Assembly (NCBI GenBank): GCA_014058405.1
Contig: CP047423.1
Location: 3,518,501-3,582,500, forward strand
Direction of reading: 5' to 3'
Length of the DNA: 64,000 nt
Source: Candidatus Nitrospira kreftii
GTDB taxonomy: Bacteria > Nitrospirota > Nitrospiria > Nitrospirales > Nitrospiraceae
In this document: positions 1 to 8,784 of the stretch, one piece after another
Position numbering within the stretch: the first letter of the stretch is position 1
Layout of the letters: each line of letters opens with the position of its first letter
Notes under the pieces: model-generated
Databases searched by the model: none
The model's input: the letters and a program-made list of their open reading frames with translations, nothing else
What the model was told of the DNA's origin: nothing
Translations under genes and position numbers: made by a program

Positions 1-8
1 CCACCCAT
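1..8 (-). CDS. start of a gene running off the left edge
   Basis: Reading the minus strand, an ATG at positions 8-6 is preceded by a strong ribosome-binding site (AGGAGGAACTC directly upstream). Only the first codons, Met-Gly, are inside the window, so the product cannot be identified. It would lie downstream of, and on the same strand as, the membrane protein ending at 148, with about 140 bp between them. Confidence 0.4.
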
Positions 9-147
9 GAGTTCCTCCTCTACCCCGCCGGAATTTCTAGGCTGGTTAGAGCTTTCTAGGCAAATAACGATAGCTGCAAGGGGTTAGAGGTAGCATAGGC
101 TTCAGAAAGGTGTCAAATGAGATCCGGGCGTGGCTACGGACCATTTA

Positions 148-915
148 TTATTCGGAATAGACGAGCAGGAGAAGTCCGAAGAGAATCACGGAACCAGCCC
201 ATGCCACTTCGGCCCATTTCACCAATTGCTGTGACGCGCCGGGCATCCATGATGCCACTGCTTTTGAAAGGGCCGCACAGACCCCCACCGTTCCCAACAG
301 TGCATGATGAAGTTCGATCTTCGCCATGGCAGGATGGTTCCCATGCGAGTGCACGAATAAGAGAAGGCTTCCGATGAGAACTAAGAAAACCAAAGGTGCT
401 GCCCACACCGGGTGTCGAACTCGACCGGTTCGGCGAAGCGTCTCACATACGGAGATAGCCAACGCGAGAAGGCTATAGAGTTTGTGCTCAATGATTTCTA
501 GATCATCTCCCCCAAATGTTTCCGCAAAGCTGAGCGAGCCGATCGGCCATGCGTCATGGTCGCTCCAGACAAACAGATAGACCCCTGTGATACCAAGCGC
601 ACCAGGCAACAGGAAACGGGCCCAGATGAGTTGCGGGTACTGCAATGCAGTCGCTAATTCGGCAAGGCCAAATAGCAGGTCGCTGAGACCAGTGACGTGA
701 TGGTTAAACTCTGAGTAGGCTATCCCTTCGGCTGATCCTTCCCAGCCTCCACTCCCCTCCATCCCATGCGCTTTATGCTTCATATCCGTCGGAAGAGAGG
801 CTTGTTGATGGTCAGGGGCTGGTTCTGCACAAACAGCTGCAGGCCAGGCAAGGAGTACGCCCACAAGCAACAGAACAGACAGCAGAAGATTCCCCCACTT
901 CATACTGGAACCCAT
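148..915 (-). CDS. histidine-rich multi-pass membrane protein of unknown function
   Basis: The 255-residue product begins with a signal-peptide-like hydrophobic stretch ending near AVCAEP. A Met/His-rich segment (roughly residues 35-75, with DMKHKAHGM and EFNHH) follows, then about five hydrophobic helices. A second histidine cluster, HSHGNHP and ELHHALLG, lies near residues 190-210. Histidine and methionine near membrane helices suggest metal, perhaps copper, handling, as in CopD-type proteins, but I do not recognise a family. GAGGTAG lies upstream of the first ATG; a second in-frame ATG four codons later is also possible. It may be co-oriented with the gene starting at position 8. Confidence 0.6.
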   Translation of the reverse strand: MGSSMKWGNLLLSVLLLVGVLLAWPAAVCAEPAPDHQQASLPTDMKHKAHGMEGSGGWEGSAEGIAYSEFNHHVTGLSDLLFGLAELATALQYPQLIWARFLLPGALGITGVYLFVWSDHDAWPIGSLSFAETFGGDDLEIIEHKLYSLLALAISVCETLRRTGRVRHPVWAAPLVFLVLIGSLLLFVHSHGNHPAMAKIELHHALLGTVGVCAALSKAVASWMPGASQQLVKWAEVAWAGSVILFGLLLLVYSE

Positions 916-938
916 TTGCAGGACTACCTCAGATAGAA

Positions 939-972
939 AAAAGGCCCATCCAGAAGGCCGGATGGGCCTTTT
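939..972. terminator. bidirectional-looking hairpin terminator
   Basis: A perfect 13-bp stem, AAAAGGCCCATCC pairing with GGATGGGCCTTTT, flanks a short loop. The arms begin in A and end in T, so it could end transcription from either side. It lies just downstream of the minus-strand gene at 1000-1728. Confidence 0.8.
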
Positions 973-999
973 CCAATTGTCGACGCTATAACCGTTCGC

Positions 1000-1728
1000 T
1001 TACATGAACTTCATGAACTTGTCTTTGGCCTCATCCATGACTTGCGCCGTGATGGTCGACACCCCACGTTCCTTGGCCATCCGCTCCACCTCTTTGCGAG
1101 CCATCGGGCGGATGAAATCAGGGATATTTTCAAGCCGTTGTTCTGCCTCCCGCGACCACGTCATACCCTCGGGCGAATAGTTCTTGGAATCGTCCATTAC
1201 TTGCAGCGTGATCGTGTTGAATCCGCTATTACGCGCATAGGTTTCCACACTGCTTTGGACCATCGGTTTCACGAAAACCGGAAGGCGATCGAGTTTTTCC
1301 TTCGCGTCAGGCGTCCAGGTGAATTCCGATGCAGCAGAGCCACCGTTCGCGGGCTTACCGCTCGCCGTCAACCCCATCTCAGCGACCATGGCAGAGAATG
1401 GACACCCACTTGCTTTCTCGGGAGCCTTGGCAGGCGACACCGCCGTGGCAGCCACCGTTGGTGTAGGAGAACTCGGTTTCGGCGAGGCGGCAACTTGGCC
1501 ATTCTCCCCGAGTGCGCGCAACCCTTCCATGGACGTTTCCGGCGCGGACTTCGGGCTCAGCTTCAGCCCCAAGGAATTCATCATGTTGGTTTCGCCGGCA
1601 TTGGTCACCATCGAGAATTTCGCGCTACAGGACGGGCAGGCGAAAAAGACTCCAAGCGAACCTTCCTCCGGCTTCTCTACTTTCTCGAGGCTCATATATG
1701 TTTCGCAGTTCAAACAGACAAATTTCAT
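1000..1728 (-). CDS. zinc-ribbon protein with two C-terminal PCP_red-type domains
   Basis: The start chosen is the ATG at 1728, which has AGGAGT six bases upstream; a longer frame begins at 1749. The 242-residue protein opens with a four-cysteine zinc ribbon (C5, C8, C31, C34). A low-complexity Pro/Ala/Ser linker follows. Two copies of a ~50-residue domain come next (about 137-184 and 189-239), each of the form W...A...L...P.F....V...A...G...IT...M. This matches the small domain (PCP_red, Pfam PF08369) found at the end of light-independent protochlorophyllide reductase subunit B and in many non-photosynthetic proteins. Its role outside that enzyme is not established. No chlorophyll-synthesis gene is nearby, so a redox or metal-linked function is only a guess. 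Confidence 0.65.
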   Translation of the reverse strand: MKFVCLNCETYMSLEKVEKPEEGSLGVFFACPSCSAKFSMVTNAGETNMMNSLGLKLSPKSAPETSMEGLRALGENGQVAASPKPSSPTPTVAATAVSPAKAPEKASGCPFSAMVAEMGLTASGKPANGGSAASEFTWTPDAKEKLDRLPVFVKPMVQSSVETYARNSGFNTITLQVMDDSKNYSPEGMTWSREAEQRLENIPDFIRPMARKEVERMAKERGVSTITAQVMDEAKDKFMKFM

Positions 1729-2085
1729 AAAGACTCCTCTAGCAGTCACTCCGCAAGGGTTGGACGAAAGACTACGCTATCATATGGATTTTCAAGGAGT
1801 CAAACCGCTGGGAAGGCAAAAGGCACTGATGCCCCCTTATTCAAGTCCAGTGCTCACTGACCTCTCCCACACTTGCATCTGGGCCTTGCGGTGAGGCCTA
1901 ACGGTCCGCTATGCATCATCGAACCAATGCGATTACACTACATAATCTCGCGATGAATAGAATATGTTTTGCCCTTAAGTATGAGCGATGAGATCCTTCC
2001 CATTCCTCACATTCTCGATAGGCTCCGCGAGGCACTTCGATATTCGCGATGGTACAGCGGTCAACCTGAGCTGTTCCGTAGCCTG
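1729..2085. other. intergenic, no gene seen
   Basis: This 357-bp gap separates two minus-strand genes. Open frames here are shadows or too short. It presumably holds the promoter of the zinc-ribbon gene, but I could not find a convincing -35/-10 pair. Confidence 0.4.
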
Positions 2086-3651
2086 CTAGTGCGTATCCGG
2101 CGTTGTACTCGGAGGCTCACCGTCGCCGAGCCACTGCTTATACTTCTTGTAGTACTCAACTTGCGCACTGCGCACCCAGTTTTCTCGTTGGATGCGCCCC
2201 CCAAAGTTGGGTAACAAGAACTCGAATTTGTCGATGTCCGCTTTGCTCCAGGTCGCCACCTGACTGAACCAGAAGACACCTCGCTTGTGCAGGAACCGTT
2301 CTAGCCCTGGCCCGACCCCGCGGATTTGTTTCAGATCATCAGGTGACTCTTTACTGCCTTGCGTTTCTTCCGACGGCTCAACGGTAGCGGAATAATCCAG
2401 ATTCCCAGCAGGCTCGCTGATTGTTTCAACCGGCACGTCCCCATTCTGCACGACAATCTGGTCAGCAGGAGTCTCGACCTGCTGCTCGATACCCATTTCC
2501 TCGGCCTGGGAAAACGCGGCTTGGGGCTGATCGATCGGTACCTGAACATCTGGACTTTCACTCGGAGGCTCGCCCTCGCCGAGCCACTGCTTATACTTCT
2601 TATAGTGCTCGTCCTGCGCACTGCGCACCCAGCTTTCTCGTTGGATGCGCCCCCCAAAATTGGGTAACAGGAACTCGAATTTGTCGATATCCTTCTGGCT
2701 CCAGGTCGCCACCTGGCTGAACCAGAAGACGCCCCGCTTGTGGAGGAACCGTTCTAGCGCCGGCCCGATCCCGCGTATGTGCTTCAGATCATCGGGCGAC
2801 TCGCCGACCGCTGGTCCTTCATCCGCCGACGCAACTGCGGCGGCATGGTCCAGGTCGCTCGTGTGTTCGCTGAGTGGTTCAACCGGCGCGTTCTCATTCG
2901 ACACAACAATCTGTTCGGCAGGAGTCTCGATCCGCTTCTCGACACCCATTTCCCCAGCCTGGAAAGACACGGCTTGGTGCTGCGCAAGCTGGGCGAGTTG
3001 CTCACGCAGCTCGGTGATCACGGCCACTTTGCCTTCCAACGCCTTGATCCGAGCCAAGTGCTCCTTATTCTCAACCGGCACTACCCCGCTCTGTTCAGAG
3101 GGAGGCTCGATCCGCTGCTCGACGACCTTTTCTTTGGCCTGCGACGACGAGGCTCGGAGCTCAGCAATCTGCTCACGAAGCTCGGTGATCACTGCGACCT
3201 CGCCTTCTAACGCCTGGATCCGAGCCAGCTGCTCCGAATTGTCGACCTGCACCACCACCCGCTCTTCAATACGCCTCTCCCCAGCCTGTGAAGAAAAGGT
3301 CTTGAGCTGAGCGATCTGCGTAAACAGTCCAGCGATCACGGCGACCTCGCCTTCCAACGCCTTAATCCGGGCCAGGTGCTCCGGACTGTCGATCGGCCGA
3401 TCGACAGTCTTTTCCACCGGTACTTCCACGCGTTTGACCACCACCCGTTCAATCGGGACCTCCACCCTCTTCTCAACCGTTCGAACCTCTGGCGGTTGGC
3501 TGGTGAGCATGCTGACCTTATTTTTGAGACGTTCTAGCTCACGACGCTTGTCATCCATCACTGGCCCCAACACCACACCCTTGATCCCCCACCCAAGGAA
3601 ACTAGCTCCCACCACCGTCCAGAGCCAGCATGCCCAGTGCGCAGACATCAT
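2086..3651 (-). CDS. membrane-anchored coiled-coil protein with duplicated helix-hairpin-helix domains
   Basis: The start chosen is ATG 3651, which overlaps the stop of the OmpA-type gene as ATGA and has GGAGAA seven bases upstream; a longer frame begins at 3702. The 521-residue product has one N-terminal membrane helix (WACWLWTVVGASFLGW) and a long charged coiled coil. The coiled coil carries repeated EHLARIKALEG segments. Two near-identical ~75-residue modules (about 290-360 and 440-512) follow, each containing a helix-hairpin-helix core, DLKxIRGxGPxLERFLHKRGV, then PNFGGRIQRE. Such modules resemble the small HHH domains of COG3743-type proteins and suggest nucleic-acid binding, here facing a membrane. 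The duplication is also visible at DNA level. Function unknown. Confidence 0.7.
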   Translation of the reverse strand: MMSAHWACWLWTVVGASFLGWGIKGVVLGPVMDDKRRELERLKNKVSMLTSQPPEVRTVEKRVEVPIERVVVKRVEVPVEKTVDRPIDSPEHLARIKALEGEVAVIAGLFTQIAQLKTFSSQAGERRIEERVVVQVDNSEQLARIQALEGEVAVITELREQIAELRASSSQAKEKVVEQRIEPPSEQSGVVPVENKEHLARIKALEGKVAVITELREQLAQLAQHQAVSFQAGEMGVEKRIETPAEQIVVSNENAPVEPLSEHTSDLDHAAAVASADEGPAVGESPDDLKHIRGIGPALERFLHKRGVFWFSQVATWSQKDIDKFEFLLPNFGGRIQRESWVRSAQDEHYKKYKQWLGEGEPPSESPDVQVPIDQPQAAFSQAEEMGIEQQVETPADQIVVQNGDVPVETISEPAGNLDYSATVEPSEETQGSKESPDDLKQIRGVGPGLERFLHKRGVFWFSQVATWSKADIDKFEFLLPNFGGRIQRENWVRSAQVEYYKKYKQWLGDGEPPSTTPDTH

Positions 3652-4229
3652 GGCTGTTCTCCGTTGATTCGCACGGAAAATTCGTCTCTTTGGTTCTGCC
3701 AACGCCCATCTTCGGTGGCACTCTCAATAATCGGTCGAGAGGCTCCGTACCCTTTGAGGGTCAGCCGTTCTGCTGCGATCCCTTGCGAGATTAGATATTC
3801 GACGATGGCCTTGGCACGCTGTTCTGAGAGCATCCCATTAGCGTGTTCCGCTCCAACGCTGTCGGTATGACCATCGACTTCAAAGGACACTGTTGGGTCC
3901 TCGTGTAATATCGCGGCCACACTATTCAAAATGGTTTTCCCCTCCGGCAGAAGGACCGCGCTGTTGATTCGGAATGTAATTGGATTGCCTGTCAGTAAGT
4001 CATCGATTTGCTTTTTTGACCGCACCGGCCTAGATGCCGGTGGCAATGGTGGTGGCGATGGCAGCGGCTGAATGATGTTCGGAGCCGGTGCAGGAATTTC
4101 AGCCGGGCGCTCTGATACAACCGGAGGCGGTGACGTCACCGTCCCTTCACCACAGAAAATGAATGTCATACTAAGGATGAATACCCCGAGGAGTGCCAAA
4201 AACGGATCTTTACCCTGCATGAGAGTCAC
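3648..4229 (-). CDS. OmpA-family peptidoglycan-associated protein
   Basis: The 193-residue protein has an N-terminal hydrophobic segment ending FIFCGEG, so it may be a lipoprotein (the Cys context is only partly lipobox-like). A proline-rich linker follows, then a C-terminal OmpA_C domain. The domain is recognisable by VDGHTDSVG, the SEQRAKAIVEYLISQGI helix and LTLKGYGASRPI. This domain binds diaminopimelate in peptidoglycan and tethers the envelope. The stop overlaps the start of the HHH protein by ATGA, so the two are translationally coupled and probably work together at the envelope. Confidence 0.85.
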   Translation of the reverse strand: MTLMQGKDPFLALLGVFILSMTFIFCGEGTVTSPPPVVSERPAEIPAPAPNIIQPLPSPPPLPPASRPVRSKKQIDDLLTGNPITFRINSAVLLPEGKTILNSVAAILHEDPTVSFEVDGHTDSVGAEHANGMLSEQRAKAIVEYLISQGIAAERLTLKGYGASRPIIESATEDGRWQNQRDEFSVRINGEQP

Positions 4230-4316
4230 TTGGGCCTAAGGAAAGCAAATGAGCACGCCACAGCAGAATATTGCTGTAGAGGGAAGGCCGTCAAGGGGCC
4301 GATTTGATCGTTCGAT

Positions 4317-4463
4317 TTATAGATTGAATTGGATGGGGTACTGGAAAGCCGGCTTCACCACGACACTCAGGGCCATGACGCCGCGGCGCTTCAGGTCCTC
4401 CAGGATACCACTTATAGCATCACCACGATCAGTGGGGCCCATTAGGGCGACATAAGTATCTGG
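4317..4463 (-). pseudogene. remnant of an APS kinase (cysC/cysNC) 3' end
   Basis: The minus strand reads PDTYVALMGPTDRG, then a stretch ending LKRRGVMAL, then KPAFQYPI before a stop at 4317. This aligns almost residue for residue with the end of the CysNC protein encoded at 5973-7823 ([29 protein letters not shown]). A TGA at 4466-4464 closes the frame upstream and no P-loop domain is found beyond it. Only about 48 codons survive. It is a decayed second copy about 1.6 kb from the intact gene and on the same strand. Confidence 0.75.
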
Positions 4464-4675
4464 TCATGTTCGGCTGAATGTACTCCCACGCAGAAGCGCT
4501 TGCATTTTTGCGCTCTCTAGGCCACGATAGCCGTGAACGCGAGGAGGGTCGCAATTCCGTAAAGGAGTTCCGAAGCCATGTTGCCGCGAGATTTCGGTCC
4601 TGGATAACATTACGCATTGTCTCCTTGATTTCGCGTGGTGGTTTTAGAGAGAATTTGCCGCTAAGAGGTTGATCC

Positions 4676-5242
4676 ATGCTGAATCATCTCAAATCCCATG
4701 TCGTGGCTTATAGCCTCGCTGCCGTCGTGGCACTCTTCTTCGCCGGGCAGGCGGTGCTATGGTCCTCGCAGCACGAGACAAACCTAATCCAGCCGCAGTC
4801 GGTTGAAGCTGCAGTCGATCCGGCCTCGGCAGAGAAGTTCGCGAAGCTGGATCAGGAGAACCAGCAGCTCCAGGAACAGAATGGCCAGCTTCACACACAG
4901 AATAACCAACTCAATACACAGAACAACCAACTCTACGCGCAGAATGACCAGCTCCAGGAACAAAATGGCCAGCTCCGTCAGCAAAATAGCCAGCTCAATC
5001 GACAGATCAAGCAGCTCCAAGAGGTCATTAAGGAGAAGGACGCACTGGCTGCGACCCAGACACGCGAACTTGGGCTCCGCCACCAGCAGTTGGCCAACTA
5101 CGAGCAGGCCTTGGAGGCCATGAAGGCGCAGACGCCGATGATTGAGCAGGCTGTGCGCAAGCAGACCAAAACGGATGCGGGGCTGGTGAAACTCGCACGG
5201 GAAACGTTGGGAGTAGAGGTTGAGGTGAGGGAATGTCGATGA
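4676..5242 (+). CDS. membrane-anchored coiled-coil protein with Q/N heptad repeats
   Basis: The 188-residue protein has an uncleaved-looking N-terminal helix (VVAYSLAAVVALFFAGQAVLW). A long coiled coil follows, built from about seven consecutive QLxxQNx heptads (residues ~63-112), then a helical tail. AGAGG precedes the ATG by eight bases. The repeats are exact multiples of 21 bp, so length could vary by slippage without a frameshift. No family is recognised; a periplasmic or cytoplasmic spacer or scaffold role would be typical. The next plus-strand gene starts 180 bp further on. Confidence 0.7.
   Translation: MLNHLKSHVVAYSLAAVVALFFAGQAVLWSSQHETNLIQPQSVEAAVDPASAEKFAKLDQENQQLQEQNGQLHTQNNQLNTQNNQLYAQNDQLQEQNGQLRQQNSQLNRQIKQLQEVIKEKDALAATQTRELGLRHQQLANYEQALEAMKAQTPMIEQAVRKQTKTDAGLVKLARETLGVEVEVRECR
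4865..5011 (+). repeat. seven tandem 21-bp units inside a coiled-coil gene
   Basis: Seven diverged copies of a 21-bp unit beginning CAGCTC or CAACTC follow each other without gaps. Each encodes one Q-L-x-x-Q-N-x heptad. Units 1 and 5 are nearly identical, which points to past duplication of blocks. Confidence 0.75.
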
Positions 5243-5424
5243 GGGATGATGCGATCGAGCATCGAACAAGTGTCGTGCAGTCGAAACACTCTATGCCAAT
5301 TCTACGACTTCCTGGAACGACGCACGGCATCTTACCCTGTCACGTTATTCATCGTGCCGGTATTGATCCGAATGTTAAGAAACCTGATGTGAATTGGTAC
5401 GTCAAAGGTGGAGGAACGTATACC

Positions 5425-5820
5425 ATGATCTACCTGTTGCTTACCTTACTCCTGCTCCCTGCCGTGGCCGAAGCTGGCGAGAAAGTCGTCGCGGTGCCTC
5501 GTGATCAGTTCGTCAAAATATTAGCTGAGGTCCAACAGAACAAGCAGCTCCTGACCGAATCAGGAAAGTTGTTGGCTGAGTATAAGGACATGTTTGAGAA
5601 GCAGAAAGCCTATGTGGAAACGCTGGAGGGGCTGAACGAGAACCGAAAGCAGGAGAGTGATTTGCTGCAACAACAAAACACGGCGCTCAACGAGCAGCTC
5701 GAGGCCGAGCGGCAACGTAAAGAGGACTTGGCCTGGCACGAGAAGGCGCAGTGGGCAGGGTATGGAGCAGCAGTTCCAACTGCGATTATCATTCTACGGA
5801 AGCTGGTATTTAAATTCTAA
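5425..5820 (+). CDS. small exported coiled-coil protein
   Basis: The start chosen is ATG 5425, with GGTGGAGG ten bases upstream; the open frame extends further back but overlaps the preceding gene. The 131-residue product has a signal peptide (MIYLLLTLLLLPAVAEA). A Gln/Glu-rich coiled coil (about residues 30-100) follows, and a weakly hydrophobic C-terminus (YGAAVPTAIIIL) could reach the membrane. It has the same style as the coiled-coil protein before it, so the two may be partners. I do not recognise a family. Confidence 0.6.
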   Translation: MIYLLLTLLLLPAVAEAGEKVVAVPRDQFVKILAEVQQNKQLLTESGKLLAEYKDMFEKQKAYVETLEGLNENRKQESDLLQQQNTALNEQLEAERQRKEDLAWHEKAQWAGYGAAVPTAIIILRKLVFKF

Positions 5821-5972
5821 ACGTCGGAGTCAGCACCTGTCTTGAAACACAAGCCAGGTGACTCGTCATCACCCGCCCCGGCATCTTGTGCTTTACAACC
5901 GCATTCACAATGGTCAGTAGTCTCAGCGTGCATGCCATCAAGTCAACCCAGATGGCTCTGCCGCCATTTGAC

Positions 5973-7823
5973 TTAGATTGAATACTGGAAGATCGGCTTC
6001 GCCCCAATCGCCTGAGCCAGGACGCCCCGGCGTTTCAATTCGTTGAGGATGCGAGCGGTGGCAGCGTCGAAATCTGTGGGTCCCGAGAGAACCACATCGG
6101 TATTCGGCGGTGGTGCTTCTTCTGTCTTGCTCATGTAAACAGCGATAACCGGCGCGGGATGGACGAGGGTCCTGATTGTCTGTGAGGCTTCACGATAGGC
6201 TAACCCGAATGGATTCGTCGTAGACACCACGATGAGGCCGGTGTCGGTAAGGAGTCGGGCTACTTCTCCATAGCGCCTGGCCATTTCGGTGCTCTGTCCG
6301 CGCTCCTCTTCACTGAGATCGGCATCAAGCCCACGGCGGAGATTTTCTCCGTCCAACAAGTACGCATGCCGCCCGTCTGCGACAAGACGGCCTTCGAGCT
6401 TTCTCGCCAGGAACGATTTTCCGGCATGCCGCCCTCCGGTAATCAGGACAACGGCTGCACGATGGCCGTACTGTTGCGCACGGTCTTCCACCGTTACTTC
6501 GCCTTTCACCCATGCGAAATCGCGCCGTCTGGCTTCTTCACGGAGAAACTCTTGATCATCATGAACCAGTTCGGTGATGATGCCGCCGCCCGCAATATCG
6601 TATTCGTCTACCAGAACGAATCGCCCAGTGGCCTCGAACGACGCCGACAGATCGAAAGCAATCGGAGCCTTCGTGCGCAAGGTCAATTCGGCCACCTGGT
6701 TCTTATTGACGGTGCTGCTGCCCTGTTGCTGGGCCAGGTCCATCGTATCGATAATCCGATGGATTAAGGCGACTTCGCAGTCCACTTCCTTCGTCGCCAC
6801 GCGCAAGAGATATTTGCGCCCCTTTTCCAACGGCCGCTTCCCAAGCCAAAATAGGTTGGCCCGGAAGGCGGTGGAAACAGATGGAAGATGTTCATGATGG
6901 GAGGCAATTTCACCGCGCTCCACAAAGATTTGCTCATCGAGCGTCACACCGATCGATTGGCCTGCCTGGCCCTCAGTCGGCGGTGGTTCGATATTGAACG
7001 CTTCTACCGTTCGAATGTTCGCGCGCTTGTTCGAGGGCGAGAAGACGAGGTGATCACCCACCTTGAGCCGGCCGGCTGTAATGCGACCGGTTATGATACG
7101 GCGTGCATCGAACTTATAGACGTCCTGCACGGAGAGTCGCAGTGGTTGCTCCGCACGAGCCGCTTCTTTGCTGAACGCACCGAGCGTGTCCAAGACGGTG
7201 GGACCGCTGTACCAGGACATCGTTGTACTGCGATTCGCGATGTTGTCGCCCAGCTTGGCGCTCACGGGAATGAACTGGGACGGGACAGCTTTGAACTGCC
7301 CTAGAAACTCTCGATACTCTTTCTCGATCCCATCGAACACATCCTGCCGGTAGCCGACCAGATCCATTTTGTTCACGACCACTGCAAACTGACGGACGCC
7401 CAGCAACGACAAGAGGTACCCATGCTTCTTCGACTGTTCCTTGACCCCTTCCAACGCATCGATAAGCAGAAGCGCCGCCTCAGCACGTGCGGCGCCAGAA
7501 ATCATATTCTTGAGAAACTCCTTATGCCCCGGCGCATCAATGATAATGTATTGGCGGCCCTTCCACATGAAAAACGTCCGAGCCGTATCGATCGTGATCC
7601 CCTGCTCCTGCTCCTCTAGGAAGGCGTCAAAGAGGAATGCATATTCGAATTCCTTCCCCTGTTGCTTACAGATGGCCTGGACCTTTTCCAACTTGCCGTC
7701 GGGCAGTGAGCCGGTATCGGCATAGAGCCGACCCAGCAACGTGGACTTGCCATGATCCACATGCCCGACGATCACGATGTTTAGATTCTCAGGCGGCTTG
7801 ATTTTACTCATTGTCATTTTCAT
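5973..7823 (-). CDS. cysNC: bifunctional sulfate adenylyltransferase large subunit / APS kinase
   Basis: The 616-residue protein joins a GTPase-type ATP-sulfurylase subunit (CysN) to an APS-kinase domain (CysC). CysN with CysD makes adenosine phosphosulfate from sulfate and ATP, driven by GTP hydrolysis. The GTPase motifs are clear: [21 protein letters not shown] and NKMDLVGY. From about residue 455 the kinase domain shows a P-loop, GGRHAGKS, and [10 protein letters not shown]. The conserved ISPxR region of typical APS kinases is replaced by TTNPFG, so kinase activity is uncertain. Last gene of the minus-strand sulfate-assimilation cluster, 134 bp after cysD. Three closely spaced ATGs (7823, 7817, 7811) leave the exact start open. 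Confidence 0.93.
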   Translation of the reverse strand: MKMTMSKIKPPENLNIVIVGHVDHGKSTLLGRLYADTGSLPDGKLEKVQAICKQQGKEFEYAFLFDAFLEEQEQGITIDTARTFFMWKGRQYIIIDAPGHKEFLKNMISGAARAEAALLLIDALEGVKEQSKKHGYLLSLLGVRQFAVVVNKMDLVGYRQDVFDGIEKEYREFLGQFKAVPSQFIPVSAKLGDNIANRSTTMSWYSGPTVLDTLGAFSKEAARAEQPLRLSVQDVYKFDARRIITGRITAGRLKVGDHLVFSPSNKRANIRTVEAFNIEPPPTEGQAGQSIGVTLDEQIFVERGEIASHHEHLPSVSTAFRANLFWLGKRPLEKGRKYLLRVATKEVDCEVALIHRIIDTMDLAQQQGSSTVNKNQVAELTLRTKAPIAFDLSASFEATGRFVLVDEYDIAGGGIITELVHDDQEFLREEARRRDFAWVKGEVTVEDRAQQYGHRAAVVLITGGRHAGKSFLARKLEGRLVADGRHAYLLDGENLRRGLDADLSEEERGQSTEMARRYGEVARLLTDTGLIVVSTTNPFGLAYREASQTIRTLVHPAPVIAVYMSKTEEAPPPNTDVVLSGPTDFDAATARILNELKRRGVLAQAIGAKPIFQYSI

Positions 7824-7957
7824 TTATCCGGCAGAATACTCAAATGGGGAAACCAGCGAGGCTATAGGTAAGAAACAACCTGAGGCGTACCCCCTGGGGT
7901 ACGTTGAGGATTGTTTCGACCCGAGAACGAAGCCGGATCCTCGTTTCAGCATCCTGT

Positions 7958-8755
7958 CTACATGTATCCATCTTTTCGCAGTAGTTCCATTCCCCGTCCT
8001 TCGTCTTGCGCTCGTCCTGACCGTTCGGCCACCGTGGTATGGCGAAGTTCTTCGATGATGTCATCCACATTCTTGGCAGTTGATTTGATCGGTAAGGTGC
8101 AGGGTGCGCACCCCAGACTGCGATAACGTGTGCCGTCGCCTTTATCGAGATACAAGTCGATGAAGGGAATATTTTCGAGTTTGATATATTCCCAAATATT
8201 GATTTCTGTCCAATCCAGCAATGGGTGAATACGAATGTGCGTGCCGGGTGGAAATGTTGTCTTGTATTGATCCCACAGCTCAGGCGGTTGATCCCGAAAA
8301 TCCCAGTCGCCGTGTTTATCTCGTGGAGAAAAATAGCGTTCCTTGGCTCTTGTCCCCTCTTCGTCGGCCCGGACACCGAGGATCACGCCGGTATAACCCT
8401 TGTTCTCTAGCAATTGCTTGAGGCCGTTCGTTTTCAGTGCGGTGCAACACTCAACTCGACCCATCGTATGGTTCATGCCCGCCGCCAACGCTTGCTTGTT
8501 CTGGCCGACGACCAAATTCAATCGCCATTCACGGGCAAGCCGATCCCGGTACTCGATCATTGCTGGAATCTTGTAACTGGTATCCACGTGAAGCAGTGGA
8601 AACGGCACATGCCCAAAGAACGCTTTCCTGGCCAGCCAGAGCAAGACGGTTGAGTCCTTGCCCATCGACCACAGCATGCCGAGATTGTCGAAGTGCTTAT
8701 AGGCTTCTCGAAGGATATAGACGCTTTGGTCTTCAAGCTGCCGAAGGTGTTGCAT
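7958..8755 (-). CDS. cysD: sulfate adenylyltransferase subunit 2
   Basis: This 265-residue PP-loop pyrophosphatase-family enzyme is the catalytic partner of CysN in ATP sulfurylase. The ATP-binding loop reads SMGKDS (usual SGGKDS) near residue 30. Family landmarks [34 protein letters not shown] and [12 protein letters not shown] follow. Length is slightly short of the usual ~300 residues but all motifs are present. It lies 29 bp after the trpD2-like gene on the same strand, upstream of cysNC. Confidence 0.95.
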   Translation of the reverse strand: MQHLRQLEDQSVYILREAYKHFDNLGMLWSMGKDSTVLLWLARKAFFGHVPFPLLHVDTSYKIPAMIEYRDRLAREWRLNLVVGQNKQALAAGMNHTMGRVECCTALKTNGLKQLLENKGYTGVILGVRADEEGTRAKERYFSPRDKHGDWDFRDQPPELWDQYKTTFPPGTHIRIHPLLDWTEINIWEYIKLENIPFIDLYLDKGDGTRYRSLGCAPCTLPIKSTAKNVDDIIEELRHTTVAERSGRAQDEGRGMELLRKDGYM

Positions 8756-8784
8756 ATCTCGTAACCCTTCTCGTCCTTCCGGCC

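Noticed and set aside
1042..1860. 272-codon plus-strand frame
   Set aside because: It is antisense to the zinc-ribbon/PCP_red gene, is Arg/His-rich and has no ribosome-binding site.
4865..5011. CRISPR-like periodicity
   Set aside because: The 21-bp units are contiguous, diverged and encode coiled-coil heptads; there are no spacers. No CRISPR array was seen anywhere in the window.
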